A stretch of DNA of 25,352 nucleotides from a virus. Of this stretch, positions 16,315-23,213 are shown one piece after another. Below the pieces are notes generated by a model. That model was not told the DNA's origin and did not search any database. It was given only the letters and a program-made list of their open reading frames with translations. Position 1 is the first letter of the stretch. Each line of letters opens with the position of its first letter. A program made the position numbers and the translations under genes. The DNA is taken from positions 1 through 25,352 of IMG/VR virus record IMGVR_UViG_3300033064_001224; one strand, 5' to 3'.

Positions 16315-17423
16315 TGCGGTGGCCTCTTGAGTTGCCACTTGTCGTACTCACCGCGCTCCCACAGCTCATCATTCCGATGAAGGTTCACAATATCCTCAAG
16401 TGCGTATTCGTTCACTCCAAGGTAGTCAAGCACGTCATACAGGAACGTCCTGGGGTACTCCCCGTCGAATGCCCTGACATGCTCCAATGCCTGTGTCAGC
16501 GTCATGTGGCCGTTTTGGATCAGTCTCGCTGAATCTCTGAGCGAACGCCCAAACCCGAATTTCACATGCTGGAGGTAGAAGTAGAGGTCGTCAATCTTGT
16601 CGTCTAGCGAATCGTAGTTAGTAAACGTGCCGTCCGACCGTCCGGCAGCACAAAGACGGAAGTCAATGAGTTCTCGGACATAATCGAAGTTCTTGCGAAT
16701 GTCCCAAGGGTGCCAAGCACCGAAGTAAGTAACGCAAACGTCCGATACATCATCGGGATAAAGGTATGGTGCAAGGTCTTGCTCACTGATTCCGTCGCCA
16801 ACCCAGTTTAGAGGGTGGTCGCCAATTTGATGTTCAATTACTTCGTCGAGGTATCGGAACTTTCGGTGGTCTTCAGAGAGTATGTGGCCCCCGTATTCGG
16901 TCTCTCCGTGCTCTGCAAAGACAACCAGCTTAATTCCCCGGTTGACAGCTTCTTGCACTGGGATGGCGTTAATCCCAGCCGCACGATGTACTTCTGGATT
17001 TCCCCTTTCAACGAGGAATCTTTTGGCCAGATTGCGCGAGACTTCTTGGTTGACACGGAAATAGACGTTATCGAATCCGGCACGGCACATCGCCTCTCTG
17101 TTGTGGTTGCCTACTTCAGTCGGAAGCAGAGGTGAGTAAGTGACTAGCAGGGGGTTCATCCCGTAGTCTCGTTTCAAGTGTAACGCTACCGCCGACGAGT
17201 CCTTGCCACCAGACCAGGGGACGATGCAATCGTACTGGCCGTTCCCCCTGTGTTCGTCCGCGAGTTTCACGAACTCCTTCGCTCGCGATCCCCAATCTAT
17301 CTGACCCTTCGTTTCGTGATACCGACATGCGGTACATACTCCAGTTTCGTCAAACTCCAACCTTGGTCGGGTGGACGGCATCAGGCATCGGACACAGAAC
17401 TGGGCTTCAGCAGATTCACTCAA
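16311..17423 (-). CDS. N-acetyl sugar amidotransferase, PseA/WbpG/WbuX type
   Basis: This 370-residue PP-loop ATP pyrophosphatase belongs to the family that converts a sugar acetamido group to acetamidino. It opens FCVRCLMPSTRP...GVCTACRYHE (Cys10, 13, 30, 33). The PP-loop is VPWSGGKDSS (68-77), followed by YGMNPLLVTYSP, TEVGNHNREAM and AGINAIPVQEAVNRGIKLVVFAEHG. The family usually carries a CxxC before the AGI motif; here the equivalent is PEVHRAAGI, without Cys. The partners are normally HisH and HisF homologues; HisF is present just upstream, HisH is not. It starts at TTG 17423, overlapping the HNH stop as TTGA. Identification is confident at family level; the sugar substrate is unknown. 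Confidence 0.85.
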   Translation of the reverse strand: MSESAEAQFCVRCLMPSTRPRLEFDETGVCTACRYHETKGQIDWGSRAKEFVKLADEHRGNGQYDCIVPWSGGKDSSAVALHLKRDYGMNPLLVTYSPLLPTEVGNHNREAMCRAGFDNVYFRVNQEVSRNLAKRFLVERGNPEVHRAAGINAIPVQEAVNRGIKLVVFAEHGETEYGGHILSEDHRKFRYLDEVIEHQIGDHPLNWVGDGISEQDLAPYLYPDDVSDVCVTYFGAWHPWDIRKNFDYVRELIDFRLCAAGRSDGTFTNYDSLDDKIDDLYFYLQHVKFGFGRSLRDSARLIQNGHMTLTQALEHVRAFDGEYPRTFLYDVLDYLGVNEYALEDIVNLHRNDELWERGEYDKWQLKRPPQ

Positions 17424-17890
17424 CTAACATGACTCCATAGTTTTCGACCCTTGACCATGCTGACCAAGGGCTGTGAGATACCGTAATCGGCAGCTATCGT
17501 CCGCTGAAGGCGGCGGTCAGCGCGGATGGACAGGACGTCCTCCTTCGTCAACTTTGCCATGCCGCTATCCTCGCCACGCGCCGCGTTAACTCTCCCTTTG
17601 GCCGCCTTATCCCTCATGTTGTCTCTGTGTGTGCCGAGAAACAGGTGCTCCGGGTTCACACAGGCAGGAACGTCGCAGTGGTGGCAAACGCACATGCCTT
17701 CTTTGATTGGGCCGTGGTGAATCTCGTATGATGCTCTGTGCGCGTATACGTATGCGCCGTCAATCGAGAGCGCCCCGTACCCAGGGCCGGTTCGTCCCCC
17801 CGTCCACAACCAGCAACCCCCTGGCCCAGATGAATCAATCTTCGGCCAAAACTTTTTATCCAATTGGGCGGACGGGGATTCCGTTGGCAC
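17420..17890 (-). CDS. HNH endonuclease with C-terminal HTH (156 aa), homing-type
   Basis: The HNH domain is GCWLWTGG...GYGALS, AHRASYEIHHGPI, then VCHHCDVPACVNPEHLFLGTHRDN with His/Asn metal ligands and two Cys. A C-terminal helix-turn-helix (IAADYGISQPLVSMVKGRKLW) probably gives target recognition. It is a paralogue of the HNH gene at 19260-19724. It lies between hisF-like and pseA-like genes, overlapping hisF by 35 nt (GTG start 17890) and pseA by 4 nt. It thus splits a functional gene pair without breaking either. This is typical of a free-standing (intron-less) homing endonuclease. Confidence 0.85.
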   Translation of the reverse strand: MPTESPSAQLDKKFWPKIDSSGPGGCWLWTGGRTGPGYGALSIDGAYVYAHRASYEIHHGPIKEGMCVCHHCDVPACVNPEHLFLGTHRDNMRDKAAKGRVNAARGEDSGMAKLTKEDVLSIRADRRLQRTIAADYGISQPLVSMVKGRKLWSHVS

Positions 17891-18542
17891 TAAGGTACTC
17901 CTTCGCTTTTGTTAGTGACGCTTTGGAAAAGTGGTAAATGTTTTGCGTAGCGACCGCATGAGCCCCAGCCTCCATACCGCCCACGATATGAGACCAAGCA
18001 CCGACACCACAGCAAGCCACAACGGGAATAACCACAGCATCAGAAACGCTGCTAATAAGACCATCATCCAGTCCCCCAAGCGATCCGTCTCTCTCAACGC
18101 TTTGGAGGAGGATTTCTCCCGCGCCAAGGCGTTGCGCCTCAATTGCAGCGGTAACGGGGTCATCGCATCTTCCTTTGTCAATCCCACAGGTTAAACTTTG
18201 AGAGCCGAGGTGTCCGGCGAGATTATCAATAGACGCTCTGTGCTTCCAGCCGACGAGCACTTTGTCCGCTCCGAGGTCAAGTAATCGTTTGGATTCGGCC
18301 CAGTCATGAACGTGGCCCCCGGCAGCGATAGGGACGAAGCACTCGCCAGCAATTCTCTCAAGAGCGTCATAGTAGGGTTGTCTGGGGCTTCCCCTGGGGG
18401 AAACGTCAATGACAAAGATTTCGTCTGCAAGGTCTACATCTACCATGTTCAGGGTGTAGCGATAATCCGCACGAAACTTCTTAGTCCGGTACAAAATCCC
18501 ATCTTGTAGGGTTAGGGAGATTATTAAACGGGACTTCAGCAA
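17856..18542 (-). CDS. HisF-like protein of acetamidino-sugar synthesis (HisF2 type)
   Basis: This 228-residue (beta/alpha)8 protein is homologous to imidazole glycerol phosphate synthase. The N-terminus is KSRLIISLTLQDG...RTKKFRADYRYT, with PIAAGGHVHD (71-80), LGADKVLVG and GIDKGR (catalytic-type Asp122). The first HisF catalytic Asp (in PCLDV) is replaced (ISLTLQ), as expected of the HisF2 subfamily that works with WbpG/PseA rather than in histidine synthesis. I chose TTG 18542, with AGAGG 8 nt upstream, because it begins exactly where the family begins; the price is a 62-nt overlap with neuB. In the known systems HisF delivers ammonia from HisH; no HisH is present here. Confidence 0.75.
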   Translation of the reverse strand: MLKSRLIISLTLQDGILYRTKKFRADYRYTLNMVDVDLADEIFVIDVSPRGSPRQPYYDALERIAGECFVPIAAGGHVHDWAESKRLLDLGADKVLVGWKHRASIDNLAGHLGSQSLTCGIDKGRCDDPVTAAIEAQRLGAGEILLQSVERDGSLGGLDDGLISSVSDAVVIPVVACCGVGAWSHIVGGMEAGAHAVATQNIYHFSKASLTKAKEYLSANGIPVRPIG

Positions 18543-19263
18543 GTGTCACTACCTCTTTTACGTCGCGCACAATCTCCGCAAGTTCGTCAGGGGTTGCCGA
18601 TAGCTGATGGTCCCTGAATGCCGAATGATCGTGGGCGATGGTGAAGTGTTTCTCAATGACGCGAGCGCCGTAGGCAGCGGCAACCTTGCACGCCATCGTT
18701 CCGATAGTATGGTCCGAATACCCCGCAAGACCAAATGTTTGCTGTATGTGAAGAACAGACACCAAGGATGCTTCCTCGGGAGGCGTTGGGTACTTCGATA
18801 CACAATGCAAATACATCATCTTGGGGCCGAATAGCGGTGGTGGGTTGCCCATACCCGTAGAAACAAGAACCGGCTTGCCCGTCGCATACGCTGCGCCAAT
18901 AAGCCTGAAGTCATCATGTGAGCGAGATGCAATCTTGAACGCCGGCACCAGAGGGGTCAGTAAGTCAACCGCCTCAGTGTCGAAGGGTGTGGACATGAAC
19001 AGGATGTCTTCGTGATCAGCAACCTTGGCTAGTTTCTCGAAGTCCTCCCAAGGAAGACAGATGCGTTGCAACTCCTCCAACCGCTCCGCGTCGCCAGCAG
19101 CCAACTTCCAAGGATTGATGGTCTGGAACTTCACCGCGTCGGCCCCCGCTACTTTAGCGAGGTGAATCAATTCAGCAGCGAGTTCGTAACTGCCTTCGTG
19201 ATTGTTACCAATCTCAGCGACAACGATGGGACGCTCAAGAAGGTCGAAAGGACCAATCTTCAT
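18481..19263 (-). CDS. NeuB-family nonulosonic acid synthase, no SAF domain
   Basis: It condenses phosphoenolpyruvate with an N-acyl hexosamine. Family motifs are all present: AEIGNNHEG (16-24), AVKFQT (43-48), STPFD (91-95), KIASRS (110-115), STGMG (135-139), LHCVSKYPTPPEEASL (152-167), GYSDHTIG (181-188) and EKHFT (204-208). The 260-residue protein ends after the TIM barrel; bacterial NeuB/SpsE/LegI/PseI enzymes are about 330-350 residues, with a C-terminal SAF (antifreeze-like) domain that helps close the active site of the partner subunit. Its loss is unusual. The ATG at 19263 overlaps the HNH stop (ATGA); four more residues upstream are possible. The sugar product (Neu-, Leg- or Pse-type) cannot be told from the sequence. 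Confidence 0.85.
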   Translation of the reverse strand: MKIGPFDLLERPIVVAEIGNNHEGSYELAAELIHLAKVAGADAVKFQTINPWKLAAGDAERLEELQRICLPWEDFEKLAKVADHEDILFMSTPFDTEAVDLLTPLVPAFKIASRSHDDFRLIGAAYATGKPVLVSTGMGNPPPLFGPKMMYLHCVSKYPTPPEEASLVSVLHIQQTFGLAGYSDHTIGTMACKVAAAYGARVIEKHFTIAHDHSAFRDHQLSATPDELAEIVRDVKEVVTLAEVPFNNLPNPTRWDFVPD

Positions 19264-19724
19264 ATGTGGGTCCACACTTTGTGAGTCTTTATTTGGCTGA
19301 CTAATTGCTGACTCACGCTGTACTCTAAAGCAATGTGCCTCTGTGGCCGAGCGTCACGGCGAATGGCGGCAACTTGCAACTTGCTTAACTTGGCGCTTGA
19401 ATTGTCTTCACCCTTTGGGTGAAAGTCGCGGCCCTTCCGCACCATGTCGTCCGTGTTGTCTTGATGTGTCCCCAGAAACAGGTGGTCAGGGTTCACGCAG
19501 CCGGGGACATCGCACTTGTGACAAACCAGGACTCCGTCAGGAACCTTCCCGACAAACATATCATACGAGGCTCTGTGAGCGAGTTTCCAACGCCCTAAGT
19601 ACCAGAACTGACCATAACCAGCGGACTTCGTATAAGCCGTCCACAGCCAGCAGCCGGTGTTGGGTTCGGGGGAAACCTTTTCGAAAAACCTCGCTTCAGT
19701 CTCGCTCGCTGTACCAACGGACAT
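19260..19724 (-). CDS. HNH endonuclease with C-terminal HTH (154 aa), homing-type
   Basis: The domain order is the same as in the gene at 17420-17890: GCWLWTAY...GYGQF, AHRASYDMF, VCHKCDVPGCVNPDHLFLGTHQDN, then LEYSVSQQLVSQIKTHKVW. The two proteins share most of the HNH core and the HTH, so they arose by duplication or came from one element family. It overlaps the SDR gene by 29 nt at its start (ATG 19724) and neuB by 4 nt at its end. It inserts between them without disrupting either. Expression probably relies on read-through of the sugar operon. Confidence 0.85.
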   Translation of the reverse strand: MSVGTASETEARFFEKVSPEPNTGCWLWTAYTKSAGYGQFWYLGRWKLAHRASYDMFVGKVPDGVLVCHKCDVPGCVNPDHLFLGTHQDNTDDMVRKGRDFHPKGEDNSSAKLSKLQVAAIRRDARPQRHIALEYSVSQQLVSQIKTHKVWTHI

Positions 19725-20664
19725 AAGCCGGTATCCCCTTCTCTAAAGGCCATTTGGGTTCATGGCCTAGCATATCCCGAGCCTTTGCCATAACGCAAGT
19801 ACCTCTTGCGGGCATCTTCATCTCGTTGGGCTGCTGTTCCCAAGTAAGGGTGGGGTAGTGTTCTCGCAATATGCTCAAAACCTCGATCAACTGTCGGGCC
19901 TTACCAAATGTCATATTGAATGTTTCGCCCCGGATGTCGCTTTCGAGTGCGAGAACAGTCCCGTCTACGAGGTCGCTTATGAACGTAAAGTCCAGCGAAG
20001 AAGAATCCTGCACCCTTACGGGTTGTCCACTCCGAGCGGCCTCAATAAATTTCTGAATTACCCTTCCCGAAATGCACCGGGGACCGTACAACGCTGACGG
20101 TCGAATAATTGTGTATGGGAGGTCCATCTCCCGGTATCCCTTTATGAGGTTCTCTCCCGCCAGCTTCACACCGCCGTAGAGCGTCTTGGGATCGCACTCG
20201 TTGCTCTCCAGCGCCATGCCCAATTGAAAGTCGCCGTACACCATTGATGAGGAGAAGTACATCACATGGGGTCTGTCAGGAAAGACATCCTCTTGGACTG
20301 AAACGTCCAGGATGTTCTCCAGGGTCTTGAGGTTGTTCGCGAAGGTTTCGTGCATCATCTTTCTTGCACGGTTCGCGTGAGCAACCGCAGAGAGGTGGAC
20401 AATCGCGTCAGGCTGGAATTCCCGTGCGACCTTTGACAGTGCTTGGTAGTCAACAGCATCTACGACTCTCGTATCGACCCCAGCGTCCCGCATGAGGAAC
20501 TGCCGGTCTGCAAGCATGTCTCGATACGCTTGGGGCTTTTCCTCGGGGGAGTAGATGTTGTTGATGCGAAGGAAGTCCGCAACCATGACTTCGTGTTTGG
20601 GTCGTAACGCTATGGCGAGGTTGTGGCCTATGAATCCGGCACCCCCGCAAAGAAGTACCCTCAC
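19696..20664 (-). CDS. Extended SDR: NAD-dependent nucleotide-sugar epimerase/dehydratase
   Basis: This 322-residue extended SDR has dinucleotide-binding GGAGFIG (7-13), LSAVAH (91-96), the active-site Ser strand MYFSSSMVYGD (135-145), YGGVK with catalytic Tyr163/Lys167, IIRPSALYGP and a DFTFISDLVDG substrate-domain motif. Length is typical. GTG 20664 overlaps the HNH stop as GTGA with GGGGG upstream; the longer frame to 20742 lies inside the HNH gene. It could be a UDP/GDP-sugar 4-epimerase or 4,6-dehydratase (LegB-like); the exact reaction is not decidable by eye. A remnant resembling its first codons lies upstream of the HNH gene (21091-21126). Confidence 0.85.
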   Translation of the reverse strand: MRVLLCGGAGFIGHNLAIALRPKHEVMVADFLRINNIYSPEEKPQAYRDMLADRQFLMRDAGVDTRVVDAVDYQALSKVAREFQPDAIVHLSAVAHANRARKMMHETFANNLKTLENILDVSVQEDVFPDRPHVMYFSSSMVYGDFQLGMALESNECDPKTLYGGVKLAGENLIKGYREMDLPYTIIRPSALYGPRCISGRVIQKFIEAARSGQPVRVQDSSSLDFTFISDLVDGTVLALESDIRGETFNMTFGKARQLIEVLSILREHYPTLTWEQQPNEMKMPARGTCVMAKARDMLGHEPKWPLEKGIPAYVRWYSERD

Positions 20665-21098
20665 GGGCGTTTCCCCCGGTAGTGGTTGAGTGTGCAGGCG
20701 CGCGAACAAAACCGTGGTCGGGCACGCCCCTTGTACCGCCACCTAGGTCTGACAAAATCCACACCGCAGTCGTCGCACTCAAAAGTTTGGCGCGAATCGC
20801 TGTGTATAATCTTATGCTCCGACGGTGAGAGTGGCTCAAGGTTCTCGATGCGGTCGTTATCCCGTGACCCGTCAATGTGGTGCAGTTCCATCCCCTTTGG
20901 GTGCGGTTCTCCGGTTTCCAGCCACCAAACCACATGCGCCCTCAGAGCATACCCACTTTCATACGAACGAGGGCAGTCCGGTCGATAGACACGGAATCGG
21001 CCCCTGTTGTCCGTGTAGCCATCGTTCCAATCATCAGGAGACCACGGCTCCACACGCTGGCGCGTGAACCGACCTTTTTCGTCCTGAACTCTAAGCAT
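20661..21098 (-). CDS. HNH endonuclease with C-terminal zinc motif (145 aa)
   Basis: The HNH core is ELHHIDGSRDNDRIENLEPLSPSEHKIIH (metal-binding His-His, Asp, Asn, His), seen in pieces. It is followed by a zinc-ribbon-like tail with FECDDCGVDF and RFCSRACTLNHY. The N-terminal WND-GYTDNRGRFRVYRP segment resembles the DNA-binding leader of phage HNH proteins. It is a different subfamily from the pair at 17420 and 19260. It sits between the aminotransferase and SDR genes: the ATG at 21098 is inside an 11-codon vestige of the SDR start, and the stop overlaps the functional SDR start. That is strong evidence that it arrived by homing at the SDR 5' end. Confidence 0.85.
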   Translation of the reverse strand: MLRVQDEKGRFTRQRVEPWSPDDWNDGYTDNRGRFRVYRPDCPRSYESGYALRAHVVWWLETGEPHPKGMELHHIDGSRDNDRIENLEPLSPSEHKIIHSDSRQTFECDDCGVDFVRPRWRYKGRARPRFCSRACTLNHYRGKRP

Positions 21099-21126
21099 CA
21101 GAGCCGCCGACCAAAAGAACTCTCAC
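21091..21126 (-). pseudogene. Vestigial 5' end of an SDR gene upstream of the HNH gene
   Basis: A GTG at 21126, with GGGAG 5 nt upstream, opens an 11-codon frame reading MRVLLVGGSDA and a TAG stop. The functional SDR at 20664 starts MRVLLCGGAG. Codon by codon the two match in meaning, but many third positions differ (AGA/AGG, GTT/GTA, TTG/CTT, GGC/GGG, GGC/GGT), so this is not a perfect target duplication. The vestige is more likely the old start of a diverged allele left behind when an HNH gene plus a foreign SDR 5' end was copied in. The HNH ATG lies within it (ATGCTTAG), so HNH translation may be coupled to initiation at the old GTG. Confidence 0.7.
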
Positions 21127-21185
21127 GAAAACTCCCGTTGTTAGGTGTTCTGGTACTCGTTGAGACTAAACCGAATGTCAGTCAG
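21127..21185. other. Short gap after the aminotransferase gene
   Basis: This 59-bp spacer is one of the few non-overlapping gene joints in the cassette. It contains three tandem TGAC units next to the aminotransferase stop (21180-21188) and the Shine-Dalgarno of the vestigial SDR start. I see no gene, terminator or promoter in it. Confidence 0.5.
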
Positions 21186-22073
21186 TCATTTCAGAGCCTT
21201 CAAAATGGTTTCCATGTCGTCAGACCCCAAATGAGGCCCGATGGGGAGCGATATTGCTCGTTTGGCGATCCTCTCTGACTTCGGGAATGAACCCTCGGGG
21301 TAGCCAAAGTAGGACATCAGGGGGACCGGGCGTGGATAGTGGATGCTGGGCTGAACTCCAGAATGTCTCAGCTTCGTAATCCACCAGTCCCGGTCATCTC
21401 GGTAGACGTTCACGCAATAAGCGTCCCCGATCATCTCAGATTCATCTAATTCAAGCAGTATTTTAGCGTTTTCACGCCTCTTTGCTTGCGTTTCAGGTAA
21501 TCTTTGGAGTTGAGACAGCCCGATGGCCGCTTCAACCTCGTTCATGCGGTAATTGAAGGCCAAATCAGGTACGTCGTACCCGTAACCCTCTTTCACATAC
21601 CCGAAAGCCCGTCGATGACGACAGAATTCCGCAATCGCGTCGGAATCGGTGGCTATCATGCCCCCCTCTAAGCATGTCAAATTCTTCGTCGGGAAAAACG
21701 AATAGACTCCGGCGCTCGTCTCCGGTTTTGTCTCCACATTCAGTGCTTTGTCCGTCCATTTACCGCTCCAGACGCTCTCATCAATCCACTGTGGCCTCAA
21801 CCCGGCGTATTCGGCGGCAAATCCCGTCGCAACGTGGGTCATGGCCGGTACTTCTATCTCATCAATCCCATTCAGCACTTTATACGCCAGATACACCAAA
21901 TGAAGGCCCGATGTGCAGGAGTTCACCGCGATGGCGTGTTTTACACCCAGATGACTTGCAAATGCTGCTTCAAAGGCCGGTGTGACCTTCCCTGCGACGA
22001 GTTGGGGGTCGGAAAGGGTGATATCTGCCACATATCGGTCGAAATCGGTTATCGTGGGGCGGAAACCTATCAT
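21186..22073 (-). CDS. DegT/DnrJ/EryC1/StrS-type aminotransferase, internally shortened
   Basis: PLP-dependent sugar aminotransferase family. The features are AVNSCTSGLHL (49-59), the EIEVPAMTHVATGFAAEYAGLRPQWID segment seen in pieces, the Schiff-base lysine in SFFPTKNLTCLEGGMIATD (Lys130), FNYRMNEVEAAIGLSQLQRL and SIHYPRPVP. At 295 residues it is about 70-100 shorter than usual. The stretch that normally lies between the 'VDVD' strand and the Lys motif, with IIPVHLYG and the E-D-A-A/C-x-A/G motif whose Asp holds the PLP ring nitrogen, is not visible. About 20 residues (VWSGKWTDKALNVETKPE) replace it. It may be a compact phage form or catalytically altered. ATG 22073 overlaps the upstream stop (ATGA). 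Confidence 0.8.
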   Translation of the reverse strand: MIGFRPTITDFDRYVADITLSDPQLVAGKVTPAFEAAFASHLGVKHAIAVNSCTSGLHLVYLAYKVLNGIDEIEVPAMTHVATGFAAEYAGLRPQWIDESVWSGKWTDKALNVETKPETSAGVYSFFPTKNLTCLEGGMIATDSDAIAEFCRHRRAFGYVKEGYGYDVPDLAFNYRMNEVEAAIGLSQLQRLPETQAKRRENAKILLELDESEMIGDAYCVNVYRDDRDWWITKLRHSGVQPSIHYPRPVPLMSYFGYPEGSFPKSERIAKRAISLPIGPHLGSDDMETILKALK

Positions 22074-22309
22074 GATGGCTTGAAGTCCTCCATCGAAACA
22101 ATATCGGCGCTTACTCGTGCCTTTTGCTTGGCAACGGTAAGGAGCATCTCGCTCACAGCGACATTGTACTGCTTGGTCAGCACTCCAATCCAGTCTCCAA
22201 GAACATCGGCGCGGTAGAGTGCATCCTCATTGATGAAGTCCTCGTCAAAGACCACATCCCCCTCGCCCGTGAAGTCGTCTTCTCTGAGTCGCGTCTTGGC
22301 GAACTTCAT
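22070..22309 (-). CDS. Small acidic protein of the sugar cassette (79 aa), unknown
   Basis: It begins MKFAKTRLREDDF, has an acidic segment (GEGDVVFDEDFINEDALYRA) and a C-terminal helix (YNVAVSEMLLTVAKQKARV). It is joined by 4-nt ATGA overlaps on both sides, to the oxidoreductase and the aminotransferase. Such joining supports real translation and a link to the sugar genes. I see no phosphopantetheine-type Ser motif or metal-binding pattern, and no family is recognised. Confidence 0.65.
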   Translation of the reverse strand: MKFAKTRLREDDFTGEGDVVFDEDFINEDALYRADVLGDWIGVLTKQYNVAVSEMLLTVAKQKARVSADIVSMEDFKPS

Positions 22310-23037
22310 AACTTAAAAACGTCCTCCATCAAGCCGAGGGTATCCTCGGTCGTTACCATTGGTTCAACTTTTCGGTCACGGATATGAGCCACGAAGGACT
22401 CCAAAACGTCCGTATCAGGGTTCTCTCGCTTCCCGTCATACAGGTATCGTCTTTCGTCAGGATACCATGCTGAGAAGTAGTGGTGATGCGGCGGTGATGA
22501 CTTGAGGTCACTCGTCAGCGTTCCCGAGCCCCTGGCGAAGCTGATGACGCTGAGTTCACATTCGTCGGACTGTATTGTCTTGGCTTCCACCACAGGGCCT
22601 AGATAGAGCCGCATTATGTCCAATAGGTGAATCCCGCCGCACAGGTGAGGCCCCACCTTTTCCCATTCGCGTTTCTCGTCCTTTCGGCCCCAATTGTATG
22701 AGGCGTCGATCCGATACGGTTGAGACTTGAGTTCCGGCATCCTTGCCCGCATGGGAAGGTTCATTGAGAGAATACCCCCGGTTCTTCGGCAACGGTCGGT
22801 GATGTCGTCGAGTTCGTGTGGTTCCAGGCAAAGAGGTTTTTCGCAGAAAATGGGAATTCCCGCAGACAGAAGGGACATCACCTGATTGTAGTGAAACCTG
22901 TCGGGAGAGGAGACGATCGCGAAGTCGCAGGCCACCTCAGCCCACATGTCGTATGCATCAACCTCTACGCCCCAACCCTCAAGGGCCGCGATGTGCTTCT
23001 TGCCCTGATGACCGGCACCTAATACTAAGGCCCTCAT
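22306..23037 (-). CDS. Gfo/Idh/MocA-family sugar oxidoreductase (compact)
   Basis: The Rossmann NAD(P) loop is VLGAGHQGKKH (5-15), followed by VSSPDRFHYNQVMSLLSAG, the family CEKPL motif with Lys67, and GGIHLLDIMRLYLG (134-147) with the usual Asp/His of the active site. At 243 residues it is about 80-100 shorter than standard members, the loss being mainly at the first domain and the C-terminal sheet. In sugar pathways such enzymes oxidise C3 (WbpB) or reduce keto sugars (PtmA-like context). It lies between the SpsF-like and DegT genes. The ATG at 23037 overlaps the upstream small gene (ATGA). Confidence 0.8.
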   Translation of the reverse strand: MRALVLGAGHQGKKHIAALEGWGVEVDAYDMWAEVACDFAIVSSPDRFHYNQVMSLLSAGIPIFCEKPLCLEPHELDDITDRCRRTGGILSMNLPMRARMPELKSQPYRIDASYNWGRKDEKREWEKVGPHLCGGIHLLDIMRLYLGPVVEAKTIQSDECELSVISFARGSGTLTSDLKSSPPHHHYFSAWYPDERRYLYDGKRENPDTDVLESFVAHIRDRKVEPMVTTEDTLGLMEDVFKL

Positions 23038-23213
23038 TTCAGGCCCTCCAGACGCGATGCTATCATGGCGTTCAGGTTGTCCTGGGTCGTGAAGTGAGCA
23101 AGAACGTCAGCAATGAAAGCGTCCATCTTCTTGTCGAGGGCGTCCATCCGTTCCTTCAGGTCAGCGATGTCCTGCCGATGGTCTACAACGAATTCCAATT
23201 TGCCGTATCCCAT
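23034..23213 (-). CDS. Small coiled-coil protein (59 aa), unknown
   Basis: After MGYGKLEFVVD the protein has a strongly heptad-patterned helix (DIADLKERMDALDKKMDAFIADVL) and a second helix (NLNAMIASRLEGL). It may form dimers or trimers, perhaps as an adaptor for the cassette enzymes. The ATG at 23213 overlaps the cytidylyltransferase stop as TGATG; a GTG one codon upstream is also possible. The stop overlaps the oxidoreductase start. No family is recognised. Confidence 0.6.
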   Translation of the reverse strand: MGYGKLEFVVDHRQDIADLKERMDALDKKMDAFIADVLAHFTTQDNLNAMIASRLEGLK

